A stretch of DNA of 64,000 nucleotides, taken from Oceanospirillum sp048265165. Lineage in GTDB: Bacteria; Pseudomonadota; Gammaproteobacteria; Pseudomonadales; Halomonadaceae. The DNA lies in contig NZ_JBLXCD010000003.1 of the NCBI RefSeq assembly GCF_048265165.1, positions 248,001-312,000 of the forward strand, written 5' to 3'. A program made the position numbers and the translations under genes. Below the pieces are notes generated by a model. The model saw only the letters and a list, made by a program, of their open reading frames with translations. It was not told the origin of the DNA and made no database searches. Below, piece after piece: positions 63,695 through 64,000 of this stretch; the first letter of the stretch is position 1; each line of letters begins with the position of its first letter.

Positions 63695-64000
63695 ATGGCT
63701 AAAGAAGTATTATTTGGTACTGATGCACGTCAGCGCATGCTGGAAGGCGTAAACGTACTGGCTGACGCGGTTAAAGCAACCTTAGGCCCTAAAGGTCGTA
63801 ACGTGGTTCTGGAGAAGTCTTTTGGTGCTCCGACCATTACGAAAGATGGTGTTTCCGTTGCCAAAGAGATCGAGCTGAAAGATAAGTTCGAAAATATGGG
63901 CGCACAAATGGTTAAAGAAGTTGCGTCAAAGGCAAATGATGTAGCTGGTGACGGCACAACGACTGCAACCGTTCTGGCGCAGTCTATCGTTACTGAAGGT
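63695..64000 (+). CDS. groEL: chaperonin GroEL, N-terminal fragment (partial)
   Basis: The first 102 codons of the 60-kDa chaperonin, cut by the window end. The reading frame is open to base 64000 and includes MAKEVLFGTDARQRMLEGVN, the nucleotide-binding LGPKGRNVVL and the conserved DGDGTTTATVLAQSI-type segment (here ending GDGTTTATVLAQS). AGGA lies about 10 bases before the ATG. It is co-transcribed with groES. Confidence 0.97.
   Translation, partial: MAKEVLFGTDARQRMLEGVNVLADAVKATLGPKGRNVVLEKSFGAPTITKDGVSVAKEIELKDKFENMGAQMVKEVASKANDVAGDGTTTATVLAQSIVTEG

Noticed and set aside
1..64000. Prophage, transposon, integron, CRISPR array or toxin-antitoxin island
   Set aside because: No transposase, integrase, regularly spaced direct repeats or terminal inverted repeats were seen; the window is conserved housekeeping sequence throughout.

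Overview
The window is a stretch of core chromosome from a marine-type gammaproteobacterium. Gene order resembles Pseudomonas (sdhCDAB-sucAB-lpd-sucCD beside gltA; algU-mucA-mucB-rseC-mucD-lepA-lepB-rnc-era-recO-pdxJ-acpS; gacS-cysM-rlmD-relA-mazG), while base composition is moderate and many start codons and protein sequences are not Pseudomonas-like. A member of the Oceanospirillaceae (Neptuniibacter / Amphritea / Neptunomonas type) is the best guess. This is inference from layout and remembered family sequences; no search was run. No rRNA, CRISPR array, insertion sequence, prophage or integrase was seen.

Layout. 1-5.9 kb: start of a class I fumarase gene (cut by the window edge), a membrane diguanylate cyclase, cysQ, a UbiA-family prenyltransferase, tRNA-hydroxylation protease-like trhP and a repeat lipoprotein. 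6.1-19 kb: the TCA block, nine genes on the minus strand from sdhC to sucD, with gltA divergent from a shared promoter region. 19-30 kb: an HIBADH-family dehydrogenase, a PilZ-like/HD-GYP protein, tRNA-Ala and tRNA-Glu next to gltX, a nitrilase-family amidase, an AmpG-type permease overlapping zur, small stress or unknown proteins, and yajQ. 30-44 kb: panE, a small alarmone-hydrolase-like HD protein, ppc, mazG, relA, rlmD, cysM and the hybrid kinase gacS. 44-55.5 kb: acpS to algU, the envelope-stress sigma factor with its regulators plus translation and RNA-processing genes. 55.9-64 kb: nadB, ygfX, sdhE, ihfB, lapAB, an inverted pyrF, a ComEA-like protein, an SDR, fxsA and groES-groEL (groEL is cut by the window end).

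How the genes work together. Citrate synthase, 2-oxoglutarate dehydrogenase, succinyl-CoA synthetase, succinate dehydrogenase and fumarase give most of the oxidative TCA cycle, with SdhE (FAD insertion into SdhA) and PEP carboxylase (anaplerosis) elsewhere in the window. RelA, MazG and the HD hydrolase bear on alarmone and nucleotide pools. AlgU-MucA-MucB-RseC-MucD form the envelope-stress circuit, and LapA/LapB and GroES/EL are further quality-control functions. c-di-GMP is represented by one intact cyclase and one HD-GYP protein with an altered active site.

I found no convincing wholly new system. The points most worth checking are the multi-hairpin sdhB-sucA junction, the HD-GYP protein lacking the paired histidines, the tandem-repeat lipoprotein, a pair of related coiled-coil proteins (one exported, one cytosolic), and the clustering of alarmone-related genes. 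Start codons were corrected by ribosome-binding sites and family alignment wherever the longest reading frame looked too long.
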